Shown here one piece after another: positions 10,401 through 22,400 of a stretch of DNA of 64,000 nt. The notes beneath the pieces were generated by a model. The model was given only the letters and a program-made list of their open reading frames with translations, was not told the DNA's origin and did not search any database. A program made the translations under genes and the position numbers. Within the stretch, counting starts at the first letter, position 1, and each line of letters begins with the position of its first letter. The stretch covers positions 65,882,607 to 65,946,606 of the forward strand of contig CM031857.1 of assembly GCA_018697195.1 (NCBI GenBank). Direction: 5' to 3'. The stretch comes from Certhia americana. Its lineage: Eukaryota; Chordata; Aves; Passeriformes; Certhiidae.

Positions 10401-13400
10401 AAAATTGTGCTAGAAACACTTCTCTTGGGACATTGACCTTTCTTTGCTGTAGACTTCTAATTTTGTTCTTTTTGCACCACATGGTGGCAGTATCCACCTG
10501 TCCCACTGGTCTGTTTCTCAAAGTTCGAAGTGCGCTGCTTTTCTTTCACGGAGAGGCTTAAGAGTCTCCGTTTTCAATTCTGGCAAGTTCAAGTTTTACC
10601 TTGTGACTTGCTGAGTATCACTGTAACAAGGTACCTCAGAATTTAAGGTACGAGGAGCATCGTCAGGACGTGAGGGTTCTTTGGAATCTCTAATGTGCTT
10701 GGTGCACAGGAGCTGACATACCTATGCATCTTTTGCTGTTTATGAAAAAGTGATTTCAAGGTGTACTCTTGGGGTAAATTTTTTGAGCTCTTCACTAAGG
10801 TCAAGCTTTTTTGCAATAAAATTTATCGTAGGAAGTAAAGTTTTGTTCAGAGCCTTACCCAAGGTCTTATACGCTTTTACTGGATTTTTCTTTTTTCATT
10901 CCAGTAGTTCTTGTTTTTCCAGGTACATGAAATGTAGTTGCTGAAGTTTCTTGCCTGTTATTTAATAATTTATAGTCTGCGAATCATTCTTCTGGGTTTC
11001 CATCCAGTATTCTGCAAATTTTAAATTTTCACTAATCATTGCAATATTTCAGTTCTTTGAGTAAACTTATCAGCAAAGTCTGTTCTGAGTTTAAAACTTC
11101 TTTAGGAAACTAGTAGTTCAGAAGTTTGAAATACTGTCATCACTGAAGTTAAGACAATTGTTTTTAAGGTTTTTTTCTTTTTTCTTTCGTGAGAATAAGC
11201 TAATTTCTGCAGTACGCATTCCTTCTTTTTTCTACTCTTGCAGATAATTAAGGCTCTTCTTAATGAGTTTCAACATGGGTTTCTTCCTTCTTTTTGGGAC
11301 ATAGAAAGGAACAAAAAAAATTACGCCTAGGCCAAATCTTGGGGGAGGAGGATTTTGTTGGCTTTTCTGGTTGGTTGGGGCTGAGAGATTAGGTTTGAGC
11401 AGGTTTTATACATGTATGTATTCCTCACGAAATAAAGTAAAAAGAAATATGAGACAATTTGTTGTAGACTCATAGGAAAGATTATGTATCCAACCAGGAA
11501 CTGAAAAAGTTTGAAGGAAAATTTGAACTTGTCTTAGGTTAAGCCAACTTTAGGAAAATTTAAGTGTGAAATGAATTTATCAAGTAAGACAACCGTGGTG
11601 ACTCTAAAACTTTGTTAACTTCTCTTGGCATGATGCTGCTCTTAGCCCTTAAAGGCTGCTGAATCTGTAACACAGACCTCGTAAGGTAGGGAGCTGTTTC
11701 TGACAACTTATAGCAGAAAATGGCTCATCAAGACTGATTTCTATCACTGGAACATGGTCTGATAAAAGATGCTTGTTTTGCTGCTTTCTGTTTTTAAAGT
11801 GGTCAGTGTGAGTGGTTGTGCTGTACAGCTAAATTAGTGGCTCTTAATACACAGTTGTTGCGTCTGTGATTTAGATCGGTGCAGTTCCTCTGGTTCCAGG
11901 TATAGCAGCCATAGCCTGGGAGAAGGCAGTGGAACTGATGAAAGCCATGTTCTTGTACTGCTGACTGTCTTGTTACTAAATGTATGGTATAGGCATGTTT
12001 TAGTCCTCCTTTTACAGTGCTCAGTACTTCAAGTATAAATAATGTTGACACCACCAGCTTTAGAGGTAAAGATAGAGGAGGAAGTCCAACTATAGTGCTG
12101 TATTACCAGGAGCTTCCCAGAAATAAAACCAGCTTCTGATGTGTGCATTCCTATGCCGAACATCAGTTTACTATTTTCAGAGTTGTTTGTTTCCAAAGTG
12201 GTTAGAACCTTCCCTCAAACAGATGTAATTTACTACTAGTGGGTTTCTCTCAAGGCTAGGAGAGTGTCTGGGAAGGAAAGCTTGTTTTTCTTTATACCTC
12301 CAGAAGATTAATTATTGCTTTCTTCTGGCTGGGAGTTTCTTGGCAGTATTTTCCTGGAATTTGGTATTGATACAGTTTTATCAGGGCCCCCCTTTCTTCA
12401 GTTATTTTATATATAAAGTTGCCTTCAGGATTTACAATAAAGTTTATAGCATGAGAGTATCGGAAAGCTGTGGTTATCCTAAAGACAAAGCTGGTTATGT
12501 GTAGTACAAAGATCTTTTTCTAAGACTTCATCTCTGAATCAGGATCTGTAGCTGTCAGGTTTTGTGAGACATAACTAACAATTTTCTCCGTGGTAATGTT
12601 TTCCAGCTGGAGGAAAAACATATCCATAGTCTTCAAAGAATAAACTAAGCTTTTGTACTCAAAGGATCACTTGGCACTAGATGCGTCAGAGTATTAGAAA
12701 ACTGAATCTGTTGTTGCAACTCCAAAAGTACTGGGATCCCTAAGGGTTCTCCTGAAGTTTGCATATCTGTAAAGACTGTACTCTAGACCCCTTCCCCAGT
12801 CCTCTGACACCACTTCTTTCAAGCAGGGCCTTGATAATTTGTTCTTCACAACTCTATTGAGACAGATGGGGTCTTGGGCTTAGGTGAAATATGTACCTAA
12901 TTTTTTCTTTGCTATTGTTAATATTGTTTAGGAGAGCAGCTGCAAAGATGATACTCTACCTGTAACTGTGACCTTGAGGCAGCAGTTTAATATTTCCAAG
13001 ACTTAAGGAAATTTCATATCTGAAAGTTCTGTTCTCTGTCCAATACCTTTCTACTCTTTCAGTACATAGCTATGGCTTATATTGACTGCTAGCTGTGGTT
13101 CAGAATTACGAGATGGTTTAATTATACTTCTCTGTAATGATCTCAAGGATCCTTTTCACCTGAGAATATTTCACTGAAAATTCTAGTAAACTCAGATCTA
13201 GAGAAATAAAAGTTTTATTCCTCCACTTTCTTTTGCAATAGAAGCACTTATTCCGAAGCTTTTCTTTCATACATTCCTTGCAGAGTTTCTCTACTTAGGA
13301 GTAGCTCAACATTTTTGTTTAAAATGTTTAATGGCAAATAGTGACCTATTTACAATCAGATTTTCAATTTTCCATCTACAAGCAGAGTACCAATTTCATA

Positions 13401-16400
13401 GCAAGTTACTAAAGAGATGTCTTATTTATCCAATTATGTATAGCTTCTTCCTGACATTTGGGCAATTGCATTCCAATAAATAATGTATTAACCAGTAATT
13501 TTTGAATGCAGGGTATGTAAACAATTAAAGCAAAATGTCATCTTTACAAAGAAGCAGCACCTCATCCAAATAACTGGAGGGAATTGTTTGCACATCACAA
13601 TAGTACAGTAGCTTTACATTTGCTAGGGGCTTTAGTATATGAACAAAGTGCTGGCTTTTGTAGGTGATTCTTCAAAGATGAAGATGTTTGAAAAAAAAAG
13701 CTTTTTAAAAGCAGGATCACTTTCTTTCACAGGCTTATCTGTAGATGGTGTAAAGAAGTCATGCTGCTTCTGCTTGATTGGCTGATTAATCTTTTCCCTG
13801 CATTTACTGTTTATCTTATCTCCAAAGGTTTTTTGAAACATCAGCTAATCCCTAGCATGTATTATGTGTCACTAACTTAGTTCAAAAAGTATGTCACCTG
13901 GATTTTGCACTTGAAATTCAGATAGGTGTTTATTTCAGTGACTGCTATAAACTGCTGCTCATTCCAGATTGAGGATAGCAGTGAAGATTAATACCATTAA
14001 ACTGAGGTCTGCCATTATGTCTTTAGTTTCTTTATCAGTTTGTGGTTTTAAGTGGTGCAGATCAGGCAAGCTGAGAATCTTGTTTCTTGAAACATCATTG
14101 TAGACAGTGTTTGTAAACCAAATAAAAGCACTTCTTAGCTGACTTGCCCTGTACTGTAGAAACCACCTATACTGGTTAATACTGGGTTTCTTAGGCAGCT
14201 CTGTCAACCACTTAGGCATTGGTTGTCTATTTGTCTCACACAGGACAAGTTTGGTTTTTCATTTGTTTCAACCATGTCATCAGTCTGAGTTTCTGCTCTC
14301 TGCAGAAGCAAAAAATTAGTAAGAGGCTGAAGAAAAGCCGTGAGGTGTTTGGGGTATTATGGTCATCAAAGCGTAAGGAAGTTCTGTTTGTTCTTTAATT
14401 ATTTTAGGGGTTTTGGGCTTACTTAAGCTAATATTATTTATTGGTATTATTTCCAGGACCTCATTTCTGTCCTTGTACGAGCTCTGTATCTTGATTCTTC
14501 TAAAAGCCCCTTTTCTGCTGCAGCAGGACAAAGTTGTTCATCAAGATGTTCAAGCTGTCTTTTGAAGATAAATGGAAAGATAAAGCTGCTCCATTGCAGA
14601 GATGTTAAAATCAGTCCAGCGTATATGGACATAGTTAGAAACTAAATTCATTTCATCCCATGCAAAGCAAGGCTTCTTCTGCCTAAGCACAGGCAGCTTG
14701 GTTGTATGTCTTTAAGATGTATTGCTGTGGAAGTCCAGAAGTCTCTGTATGTGCCACCTGGAGATGTGCATGCCACATAGGGGGTTTTGTGTGTTAGCCT
14801 CTTTACAGCCTAGTCCGGGTATCAGCTTGCTTTGTCATGTTTCTTCCTGTGTTTAAAATACTACTTTGATGCCTTTAGATCGATGAAAAACAGTGTCCTG
14901 TGCAGTATAATTAGTGTTTCCTCAGGAATTATATTAAATCTTAAAAAAACAAACATGAAAAACCATGTAATTAAGGTAGGTCTTAGTATCACATTTCCAA
15001 AGCAGAATTAAACTTTCCTTCCCTGGAATTACCGTATTGATGCATGACATTAACATGACATTAATAACTGATTTATTAAATACAATTCAAAAGTAAGTTC
15101 AGGTCTCGGGTATTAGAAGGAACTGATTTGCAGATATTTAGCTATTCTGTTAATTGTTGCTTTAAAGCTATCTATGACAACTTTTTCCAGAGGTTAACCA
15201 ATTTAATTTTATACTTTTGGTAATTGTCTTCTAGCAGCTAGGTAGATAATACTGTAGGAGCTTCAGTAGCTCACTCAATGAAGGGTGTGTGAATTCCAGC
15301 ATGGTATTAGCAGCAGGATGGCATGGGATATCCACAGAAGAATTGTATTCTAAACTTAATCTTTCAATTTGCACTTAAAAGTTAAGTGCCCTTACCAACA
15401 TTTCCTGTTGCAAGATGAGTCATGTTTGCACTGCGTAACAAGGCACTTACACCATGCCAGTATGTTACATATTTGAAACTTTAGCTAATTTGTGCACAAT
15501 ACCTTTTAAAAATACCTAACAGAGACTACTATTATAATAATTCTATATTTATAAATAATGACATGTAAAGTGATTAAAGAAGAGAGTGTTTTATAGTGTT
15601 AGTTTGCTAAATGTATATCCATTAATTAGGGTAAACGTAAACCATATATACCAATATGTGTTAGGATGAGTAACAGTCATGTCTTTACATGGTGTATTTT
15701 TAATGGTAGACCATGCAGAATCCTCATAAAAACTTCCTGAGTGTTGTGATTTTTGTGATTTGTGACCTGAAGTGATTTAGTAGAAGTGAAGATAAGTAGG
15801 TATGTGAAATACAAAACAAAAAATTCTTTAGCAACAGAATAGTTACAACATGGCTAGTAGATTAGGGAGCTTTTATGTATTATCTTACAAGTATTTAGGT
15901 GCGTTTTTTCAAGAAGGTCTTCTGTCAGTCTTTCAGCTGATGTCTGTGAAGTTTATCAGTGTCCTTCTGTCATATACTCCATATATGCTGCTGCCCTAAA
16001 CTCTCCATGTCTATTAAAAGCTAGCTAGACTGTTATCCTGTAACTGTATAAAGCATAGCTTTCAGCAGTGTTGAAAAATTATGCACTCATAAAGTGTCTT
16101 TTACTGCAAAATAAACATAATTTGCAGTTGCTAAATGCTTGGTTTAGTAATGACATCTTAAGGCTGTGCTCATCTTCAGTTAATAATATTGTGATGTCCA
16201 TTCATAATAACCAGATAGAGTAATTGTTTATCAAGCATCCATTACTGAGCTTGCTATCAGTCACAGCAGTAAATAACTGAACTCAGCAGTATTCTGGGAA
16301 GTAAGACATGGAAGAAATCTAGATGCCCGGGGTATTCTCAAATTTTTAACATGCAACTCTTTGTAGTCCATCAGCTTTACCTTGTGTGAGTGAATGAGCA

Positions 16401-19400
16401 TTATTATTTTGGTCGTTCTTGTGAATAAATTGCTAGGTGGTACAGTATTTAGGACAAGTAAATAAGATAAGTTTGTGAAAAAAAGTACCTGCATAGTAGA
16501 AAACTGAAAAATGGAGTCTAGATTGGGTGTTACAGTGTGAAAGTCTGCTATTCCTGTGAAGAGTTGGAGGGAATGAGTGTGATTAGGAAATCTGTTGGTC
16601 TTCAAAAGGAATACCTAGTATTTTAAAAGATGAATACTATCTGTATTCTCTTGCTTTGCTTCTGTTTTAGTTTCCAGAATAATCGTAAAAGTATGTGAGG
16701 AGGAAAAAGAAGGGAAAATGGAAATTAATGCTGATGGACCACTAAGTAAACTTTTTTATTTTATTTTTTCTTTCCAAGAAAGCTTTCCATGCTGCATCTT
16801 CAGCAAACATAGGTTACCAGATACAGTAGCTACAATTTGGGAGTAACTGTCTGAAATATTTCAGACAATGACAGATATTGCTAAACTTGCTGAACAAACC
16901 ATCCCGTTTCTTTTTTTTTTCTAATTTACTAGCAAGTATCTTCACAAGTATCTTCACTTGTTTGAAACTGTTGTAAAGCTGGTGTGACTTTCATGCTCCT
17001 AGTACAGGTTTTCAGAGCACCAGCTGTGTATATGAGGATTACTGGTCTTGGAAGTTGTACTAATGGACGAATGCATTGGAAAAAATAGGTACATTTAATC
17101 AAGTATCTGTAATAAGATAAAAATAAGTTGAGTATCAATATAGCTGGTTATTTTGTGATGTGCTAAATTTCCAAATACTGAGACAAATGAAAGTATTACC
17201 GCCTGAATATTCATAAGAGTTTTTCTCGAAACTTAGTTGGTGATTACTTTAAGGTAAATATCAGTGCAGCTGTGACCATTTCAAAATGTCTCACTTCCTA
17301 GAGCTATGAAGGTGAGAGGAGGAGTCGGTCAGAGCTTGAGGTGAGATGCCAGCGTTTAACACTGGAACTGGCTGATACCAAGCAGTTGATTCAGCAAGGT
17401 GATTACAGACAACAGAACTATGATAAAGTAAAATGGTAAGTATCTTTATAATTCAAGTGTTTAACATAAAAATATTAATAAAGGTCAGCCTTGATTCACC
17501 AGCGTTCTTAGTTTTATTTTTCACTTAAGGACACCACAGATATTTTTCCTTACCTCATACACTAATGGTTCAATTTCCTCCTTTAGTATATTGCTGACAT
17601 AAGATGAACAGCATTCTGAAAACCAATGCATCAAATTATCTTCCTAAAAGTTTTTTATTTTCAGATTTACTGTGTTTTCAAGAGAGCCTAGCAGTCTCAT
17701 TGCAACTAAGGAAGTGGGAGTTGTTGATAGCAGGCATCTTGGAACAAGTACTCTTTTTTTATTCATAGTTTAAAAGCAATCATATAACAAAAAGCCCTAT
17801 GCTCTACTCTGAGCTGCTTACAGAGTAAGTTAGGAGGGCAGGACCTTGGGAATTAATATTTACAACTGAAGATATCCTTGAAACCATAAATTTGAAAGGG
17901 CTGTTATGAGAATTCTGGCAGATAATCTTAGGATTACCTTAGCGAATTGGTTTAACTGCAGGAAGTTCCAGTGTTAGCATTTTTAAAATACAGATTGTAC
18001 TGTTATAACCAATGTTTTGAATATCCGTCTTGAAAAAAGCAATTGCAAAATAGTGAAAATAGACTTCTTGTAAATATTCTTATAGATGTGTACTTCACAG
18101 TCCAGCTTCCAAATAGCTTTTTCAGTCTGCTCACAAGTACAAGAAATCTGCTCTTTGGCACATTTGTTGAGAAATGGATTAAAAAAATGGGAATTATGAA
18201 TAGAAAAGACCCTGTCATCTCCTTAGTTGTTCATATGGAATGAACTTGGGTGTAGTAACTGACACAAATTACTTTGCCCTCTAACTCATTTGAAGGGGAA
18301 TCTGTCTGCTGGATTCACAGCATTTTTGGTTCACAGCTGTATGTACAAAAACAACCTTGGAATCTGTCTGGCATCTTGTTGCAAATAGGATGGATTGGTG
18401 CTATGGTTTGCTTCCTATGTGCAACTGCATCTTAATAAGTGGATTGTAATAACTTTCATGTGAATGGCCCCAGTGTTTTACAGTGAGCGTTTAAAATAGT
18501 CTTGAGTTGAGAAAAGCATGAATGAACGTGCCAAAACTGTATTTGAGAGAGTAGGTTGTATTCAGCTGGGTAGGCACAGACAAAGGGGAGGGGAGAGCTC
18601 TGTTGGCATAACTGCATGCGGATATTTGGGAGCACTGCAGGAGTAAATCACTTCCAGACTTGTTTCTGCCCTCAAAAAATCTAGTTGTGCTGTACTAGAA
18701 GTTATCTCAGTTTTAAAATGAAGCTATGCTTAATATAATATTGCTTAGATTTTTTTCTAAACTACAAGCTCATACTGGTTCATTCATTTCACTGTTCTGA
18801 CAGGGTGAGAGTGGAGACACAGCGATGCTTCTTTGTGCATGCAGAAAGCACTTTTGCTCAGGACACCAACACAATTTTTGCAGCTGTGTCATGTCTATTT
18901 TAAACATGAAAACCCACTCTGGTATCAAGGCTGTACACTGGGGAGAGTACCTACTGAGAACAAACATACATTGCTTTTTGCTCTGTTAGGAAGATGGGAA
19001 TGAAGTTGCTTCACTTTTTCATTGGACTTCATGTCTGCAAGAGATTCAAGAAAATGTCATGGGATATAGCATCAGAAGCTTGATAAAGCTAAAACAATGG
19101 ATAAGGGTACTGACAGATCATTGCTAAGAAAAGAAATGTATAGCCCAAAGTTACACTAAAGAAAAATAATCAGAGGAGAAGGAAATAATTTAGGATGGGA
19201 GTTTTGAGTATTGCAGAATTTTCTTTATTTCTGAGTATTTAAATAATCCTCAATTGTTTCATATAAAATGATACTGTTGCATGTGTTAATAACTATAAAA
19301 GGTTAAGATTATCTCCAATTGTTCTGTGAGTGATTGGTTGGAAGAAGTCAGTGTCACGAACTGGAAGAAGGCTGAGAAATTTAAAAGGCACAACAATTTT

Positions 19401-22400
19401 GTGTGTTACACTTCCTGCATCTAATAGTTTAACTTTGCTTTTACAGTGAACGTGATGTATTTGAGCATGAATTGTCAGAACTCAGAAGAAAGTATGAAAT
19501 ACTGGAAGTGTCATACAAAACACAAACCAAAGAAAGAAATGACTTAGCAAAAGAGGTAAACATAAAGTTCTTACCTTAATAATTGTGTATTTCTTCATCT
19601 TAGGAATTTGTTTCTTTGTCTAATCAAGTTTGTCAGGATCATGGAATAATTTAATTAGAATGGTCTCAAGAAATCAGCTGCTCCAACCCACTCATGCAGT
19701 ACAGAGCAAGATTAGGTCAGGTTGCTTTGGGCTTTGTCAAGTTTTTACTGTCTCCAGCGATGGTGATTCCACAGCCTTTTGGACAATCTGTTCCAGTGTC
19801 TGTCTGCCCTCTTGTGAAAATGAATTTGTAAAAACTAATCAGTTGTTATAGCTTTCTTCTGTTGCATCTTGTCCTGCCACTGTGTATCGCCAAGAATCTG
19901 GCTATTTTTGTGTGTTCCACTTGGATAGGTAAAGATAACAATAATATTTTCCCCAACCGGATTTGTCATCTGAAGGCTGGAAAAAGTTCAAAGTATTTCT
20001 CTTAACCCCTTGTACATCACATGCTGCAGTTCGTGACCATCTTGGTAGAGCTCTTCTGGTCCTGCTTCAGTATGTTAATGTCATGGGCTATTGCACTCCA
20101 AATATGGTCTCACAAATGTAGAACACAGGATAATAATTTTCTTTTAACCAATGTCTGCATTGTTGCTAATGTAGCCTTGTAGCCACTTGGCCTTCTTGGC
20201 TGTCAGGGCACATTTCTGTCCCACGTTCAGTTTGTTCAACTGATATTTGTCCGTCTGATCTGTATTTTGCCAGTTTTTTCATAGAGCTGCTATGGGAAGA
20301 GGCTGAAAGCCATGCAGAAAGTCAGGTAAATGACATGGATAGTGGTCCTCCCATCCATGGAGCTAACATTTTTGTCAGGTTTGCTAGTAAATTCCTGCTT
20401 GTTTTTCCATCACCTTCTTGTTCATATGCATGGATATAGCTTCCAGGGAAACTTACTTCATAACCCTTGCAGGGATTGAGATTAGATTTACCAGCCCAGC
20501 TGAGTGCTCCTCCTTGAAGGAGGATTCTGGTAATCAGGAGCCTTGATCACTTGCTCTGATCCTTCAAATGGCTGGTCAGCCTCACAGCAACATAGGCTAT
20601 CTCCCTCCACACCAGTTAAGTGCTTCCCATTTTTTCCTAGGCATTATATGCATGCAATTTTCCTAGGTATGTGACTTACAAGGCTGAAGCAAAGACAGAC
20701 TGAACTCTGCCAATAAGCTCAGGAACCTGGGAGGCCCCAGGGGAAAATTTACCGGTGGAAGATGAATGCTGTGAGTATGCTTGATATAGTTTAACCCCAG
20801 CTGGCAACTAAGCCCCACACAGCTGTTTGCCCATCCCAGTGGGATGGGGGAGAGAATCAGAAGAGTAAAAGTCAAGAAAACTCATGGGTTGAGATAAAGA
20901 CAATTTAATAGGTAAAGCAAAAGCTGCACACAAGCAAAGCAAGTCAAGGAATTCATTCCCCACTTCCCATGGGCTGGCAAGGTTTCAGCAAGGGAAGCAG
21001 AGCCCTGCAAGAATAGTATGGAAGATCTTTATGTGTTGACACTTCAGCAGCTGAATAATTGAGACAGACTACTCCTGGGGATATTCAGGGGAAGTGGTGT
21101 TCCTTAGTGTCTCCCTGTAAATAACAATGTTACAGATAAATTAGTGGCTAAAACCGCCTCTTTAACGACAGCATTGCTCTGCCTAATTTTACAGTTGTAG
21201 AGATTGTCAGAAATATTAGGGAAAAAACTGAGTTTCTATTAGAAAATACCTCTTTGGTATCAGTCTGAAGGCTTTGTTAGTCTGTTTATTCCTCAATCTA
21301 GCATTGTGAGAGGACAGCAAAAATCAGGTTTGTTCTTAGCATACAACCATGGCCAAAAAAGTACTGTCCTGTACATCAAGTTTGTACATACATATGAAGT
21401 ACTGCAGAATAGCTTCAACAATGGCCTTTTTCATTAACTTTATACTAAATTAATCCGAGTGAATAAAAGTAGCACTACCTTAAACTAAAATACCCCTTCA
21501 AACGGTCTATTACTTAAATATCCTGAGAGGTTTGTGCTGGTTTTTGTGTTTACTGGTACAGTATCAAATCCTGGACTGGAAGAGCATCCAATTGGAAATT
21601 TTTACACAGTGTACTTTTTCCAGAGGAATAGTATTCATAGGACCAGGAACTGCTTGCTTTCTTTGTGTAGTAGTCCATGATGTCTGTTGACTGTGGATTT
21701 ACATATAGCGTGTTACTTGGAGAGAGAGACCAAGTTTACCTTTTTTTCTTAAATGAAGTATGGAATAGGTGTTTATACTTCACCCTGAGGGTGGTGCTCA
21801 GCAAGTAGGATGATGGACAGGAACATGCCTCTAAGACCACTGTTTGTATCTAAATTGTCATCTCTTTAACTGCCTGCTTCATGTCTTTTTCTCCTGTGTC
21901 TTCCTTAAGTAACCTTTATTCCTTCTATGACTTAGAAAAGTTGAATTCCCTCTAAACCATGTACGAGTTGTCTTTATAGCTGTAGGAGACATGATACATG
22001 ATACATGATTTCTGATAAGTTATTAATTTATCATTCTTTGAACTAGGCATGTTAAATCCTCAGGAGCTTAAATGGCAAAATCTTTTAAGGGGATGAATCT
22101 GTGTTTTGTGTATCATGATTATGGAGTTGGGTCACCTTGCAACAGTGCCCTTATGCTCTTTGGCTGTTCTCTACCTGTGTTCACCTTGAACGGATGGAGA
22201 CTACTCTCTCACACTTGTTGTAGGCAGCATGGCTGACCCAATGACAAAAGTGGCTGTTCTCAACATATTCTTGTTCCTACTTTGTCATCAGTTCAGCCCT
22301 CTGTAGCAACACCAGCTCTTTGCGCTTGGGGCAGGCCTGGAGCATTGCCTTGTCCACAACATCCATCCATGCCTCACATGGCAATTTTACCATTTCTTTA

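Larger units (their letters stand above)
9452..17301 (+). other. PIBF1: PIBF1 intron 5
   Basis: The intron is 7850 bases. It holds a TA/CA microsatellite near its start (9551-9596), a weak CTCF-like motif at 10477-10490, a long stretch (about 11,200-14,640) whose minus strand reads like decayed coding sequence, and a 20-base palindrome at 16848-16867. From about 14,650 to 16,840 it is AT-rich with nothing recognised. Confidence 0.9.
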
